Shown here: piece by piece, positions 62,576-64,000 of the stretch
Layout: the number at the start of each line of letters is the position of its first letter
How positions within the stretch are numbered: position 1 is the stretch's first letter
NCBI GenBank assembly: GCA_902783255.1
Contig: CACZQB010000021.1
Coordinates: forward strand, 1 to 64,000
Reading direction: 5' to 3'
Length of the DNA stretch: 64,000 bases
DNA from: Oscillospiraceae bacterium
GTDB taxonomy: Bacteria; Bacillota; Clostridia; Oscillospirales; UBA644
Program-made: the position numbers and the translations under genes
Notes under the pieces: generated by a model
What the model was told of the DNA's origin: nothing
Database searches by the model: none
Seen by the model: the letters and a program-made list of their open reading frames with translations, nothing else

Positions 62576-63190
62576 ATGATAAAAAATCTGATTTTCGATA
62601 TGGGCAACGTCATTCTTGACTACACCCCGAGAAGGATCGCCTCGTTTTTCACATCTGACCCCGAGGAACTTGATTTTCTTTGCAGAGAGGTTTTTTCAAA
62701 CAGAGAATGGGTGTCGCTTGACAAGGGCGTTATGACCGAAGAGCAGGCGATAGAAAGCATCTGTTCGCGCGTCCCGGAAAAATATCATAAGCTTTGCAGA
62801 AAAGTTATGGCGGAGTGGGAAAACTATTTTCTGCCCGTAGAAGGCTCATACGAACAGATACTTTTGCTCAAAAAACGCGGCTATAAGCTTTATATGCTCA
62901 CAAACGCGTCGCTGAAAGTATATAAATACAGAAAAAACAGCCCCGCCTTCGATCTTATGGACGGTATGTTCGTTTCCTCCGATGTTCATTTGCTCAAGCC
63001 TGATCCGGGAATATATCTTTGCATGCTCGAAAAATTCGGTCTTAAAGCCGAGGAGTGCCTGTTTTTTGACGACGTTGAGGTGAATGTTGAAGCGGCGCAA
63101 AAGCTCGGCATACACGGACACGTTTTCAGAAAAGGACCCGACGAAATAATAAAAACCGTTGAAGAATACGAAAAACAGAATGCGCAATGA
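62576..63190 (+). CDS. HAD-family phosphatase (YihX-like)
   Basis: 204 residues. Motif I reads IFDMGNVILDY near 6, with Gly instead of the second Asp as in YihX-type sugar-phosphatases. Motif II is MLTNAS near 109, motif III LLKPDPGIY near 136, and motif IV FFDDVEVNVEAA near 158. The substrate cannot be told; YihX of E. coli hydrolyses glucose-1-phosphate. It starts one base after secA and overlaps the rsmG start by 4 bases, so the three form an operon. Confidence 0.88.
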   Translation: MIKNLIFDMGNVILDYTPRRIASFFTSDPEELDFLCREVFSNREWVSLDKGVMTEEQAIESICSRVPEKYHKLCRKVMAEWENYFLPVEGSYEQILLLKKRGYKLYMLTNASLKVYKYRKNSPAFDLMDGMFVSSDVHLLKPDPGIYLCMLEKFGLKAEECLFFDDVEVNVEAAQKLGIHGHVFRKGPDEIIKTVEEYEKQNAQ

Positions 63191-63882
63191 ATAAAGAATA
63201 TATAATCGAAAAATTTCGCGAAGCAGGCTTTGAGATAAGCGATAAAAAAGCGGAAATGTTTGCGGAATACTGCGATATGCTTGCTGAATGGTCGAAAATA
63301 ATGAATCTTACCGCCGTAAAGGACGAAAAGGAGATCGTTTCAAGACATTTTACAGACAGCCTTTTGCCGCTTAAAACAGAGTTTATCAAAGAAGGCGCAA
63401 AATGCGTTGACGTCGGAACAGGCGCAGGCTTTCCCGGCGTTCCAATAGCGATCATGAGGGATGATATCGAAATGACGCTTTTGGATTCTTTGCAAAAACG
63501 CCTGACTTTTCTTGACGCAGTTATCCGGAAGCTTGGTCTTGAAAACTGCAAAACAGTTCACTCGCGCGCCGAAGACGCCGCAAGAGGATATATGCGTGAA
63601 AAATTCGACGTTGTTTTTTCCCGCGCCGTAGCAAAAACGAGCGTTCTTGCCGAATTCTGCATTCCGCTTGTGCGGGAGGGCGGATATATGCTCGCGCTTA
63701 AATCCGTAACGGCAAAAACGGAGCTTGAAGAGGCGGAAAAAGCGATCGCCGTTCTGGGCGGCGGCGATGCGGAAATATTCGGCACTGACGATAGAAATAT
63801 CGTTGTAATAAAGAAAATAAAAAATACGCCCGAAAAATACCCGAGACGGTCAGCTAAAGCCGTGGGAGATCCGATAAAATAA
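63187..63882 (+). CDS. rsmG: 16S rRNA (G527) 7-methyltransferase
   Basis: Makes m7G527 in 16S rRNA. 231 residues. NLTAVKDEKEIVSRHFTDSLLP near 39-60, the SAM loop VDVGTGAGFPGVPIAI near 73, and FSRAVAKTSVLAEF near 143 are the family pattern. Its ATG overlaps the HAD stop by 4 bases. In Bacillus rsmG sits in mnmE-mnmG-rsmG next to parAB; here it has moved behind secA. The last residues are basic. Confidence 0.96.
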   Translation: MNKEYIIEKFREAGFEISDKKAEMFAEYCDMLAEWSKIMNLTAVKDEKEIVSRHFTDSLLPLKTEFIKEGAKCVDVGTGAGFPGVPIAIMRDDIEMTLLDSLQKRLTFLDAVIRKLGLENCKTVHSRAEDAARGYMREKFDVVFSRAVAKTSVLAEFCIPLVREGGYMLALKSVTAKTELEEAEKAIAVLGGGDAEIFGTDDRNIVVIKKIKNTPEKYPRRSAKAVGDPIK

Positions 63883-63931
63883 GCAGCGAAAAGTCCGCAG
63901 AAAGAGATATTATTGATCTTTTAACGCGGAC

Positions 63932-64000
63932 TTGACATTTGTTTTTTTTTTTTTGATATAATTAAAATGATAAAAGCATATAAGGAGGGGTCTGAGTGAA
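63932..64000 (+). promoter_or_regulatory. Promoter and start of a further gene at the window edge
   Basis: TTGACA (63932-63937), a 19-base spacer that contains a long T run, then TATAAT (63957-63962). AAGGAGGGG (63982-63990) is a strong ribosome site 5 bases before GTG 63996. The next gene thus begins at 63996 and cannot be identified from two codons. Confidence 0.65.

Overview
The window is a stretch of bacterial chromosome around the replication origin of a Gram-positive, clostridia-type organism (Bacillota, probably an uncultured gut-type Clostridia). This assignment is inferred from gene content and order. The block dnaA-dnaN-recF-remB-gyrB-gyrA runs leftward and rpmH-rnpA-yidD-yidC-jag-mnmE runs rightward. 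The small SRP RNA, Mini-RNase III, DUF370/RemB, YqeK, an L10 leader and a single-chain PurL point the same way. No species can be named from the sequence alone.

Left part (1-17 kb): a pyrophosphate-type phosphofructokinase (cut by the window edge), fumarase and malic enzyme. Next comes an AT-rich restriction-modification island (3.7-6.7 kb) with two DNA methyltransferases, a putative endonuclease and a controller protein with a palindromic operator. Then glyS, gyrA, gyrB, remB, recF, dnaN and dnaA follow on the minus strand. Perfect DnaA boxes lie between dnaN and dnaA, and an AT-only tract lies upstream of dnaA.

Middle (17-35 kb): the rpmH operon, mnmE, prfB, a 44-residue membrane protein and ksgA on the plus strand. 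serS, parB and parA run on the minus strand with two perfect parS sites, one of them inside the coding sequence of a glycosidase-like lipoprotein. A LytTR regulator with a DUF3021 membrane partner follows, then yfbR, a PRPP synthetase, a DUF2284 protein, an M3 peptidase and a Crh-like HPr protein on the minus strand.

Right part (34-64 kb): mtaB, purL, rdgB, yhbY, a nadD-yqeK fusion, rsfS and leuS. rplJ-rplL follow with an L10 leader but without rplKA or rpoBC. A frameshifted SIS-domain pseudogene, rpmB, an aldo/keto reductase, yitT, mrnC, recR, ybaB, dnaX, the SRP RNA gene, rsuA, two lipoproteins, a GH29 fucosidase, murE, comM, secA, a HAD phosphatase and rsmG complete the window.

Most genes are housekeeping: replication, translation, tRNA and rRNA modification, protein export and cell wall. 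The most interesting non-routine signals are a shared 21-bp-phased direct repeat in front of both the LytTR gene and a lipoprotein gene 24 kb away (a candidate small regulon), a probable slippage site in dnaX, the controller-type R-M island, a second DnaA-box-like cluster at 58 kb, and an 84-bp duplication flanking a lipoprotein gene. No tRNA, rRNA, CRISPR array or insertion sequence was seen.
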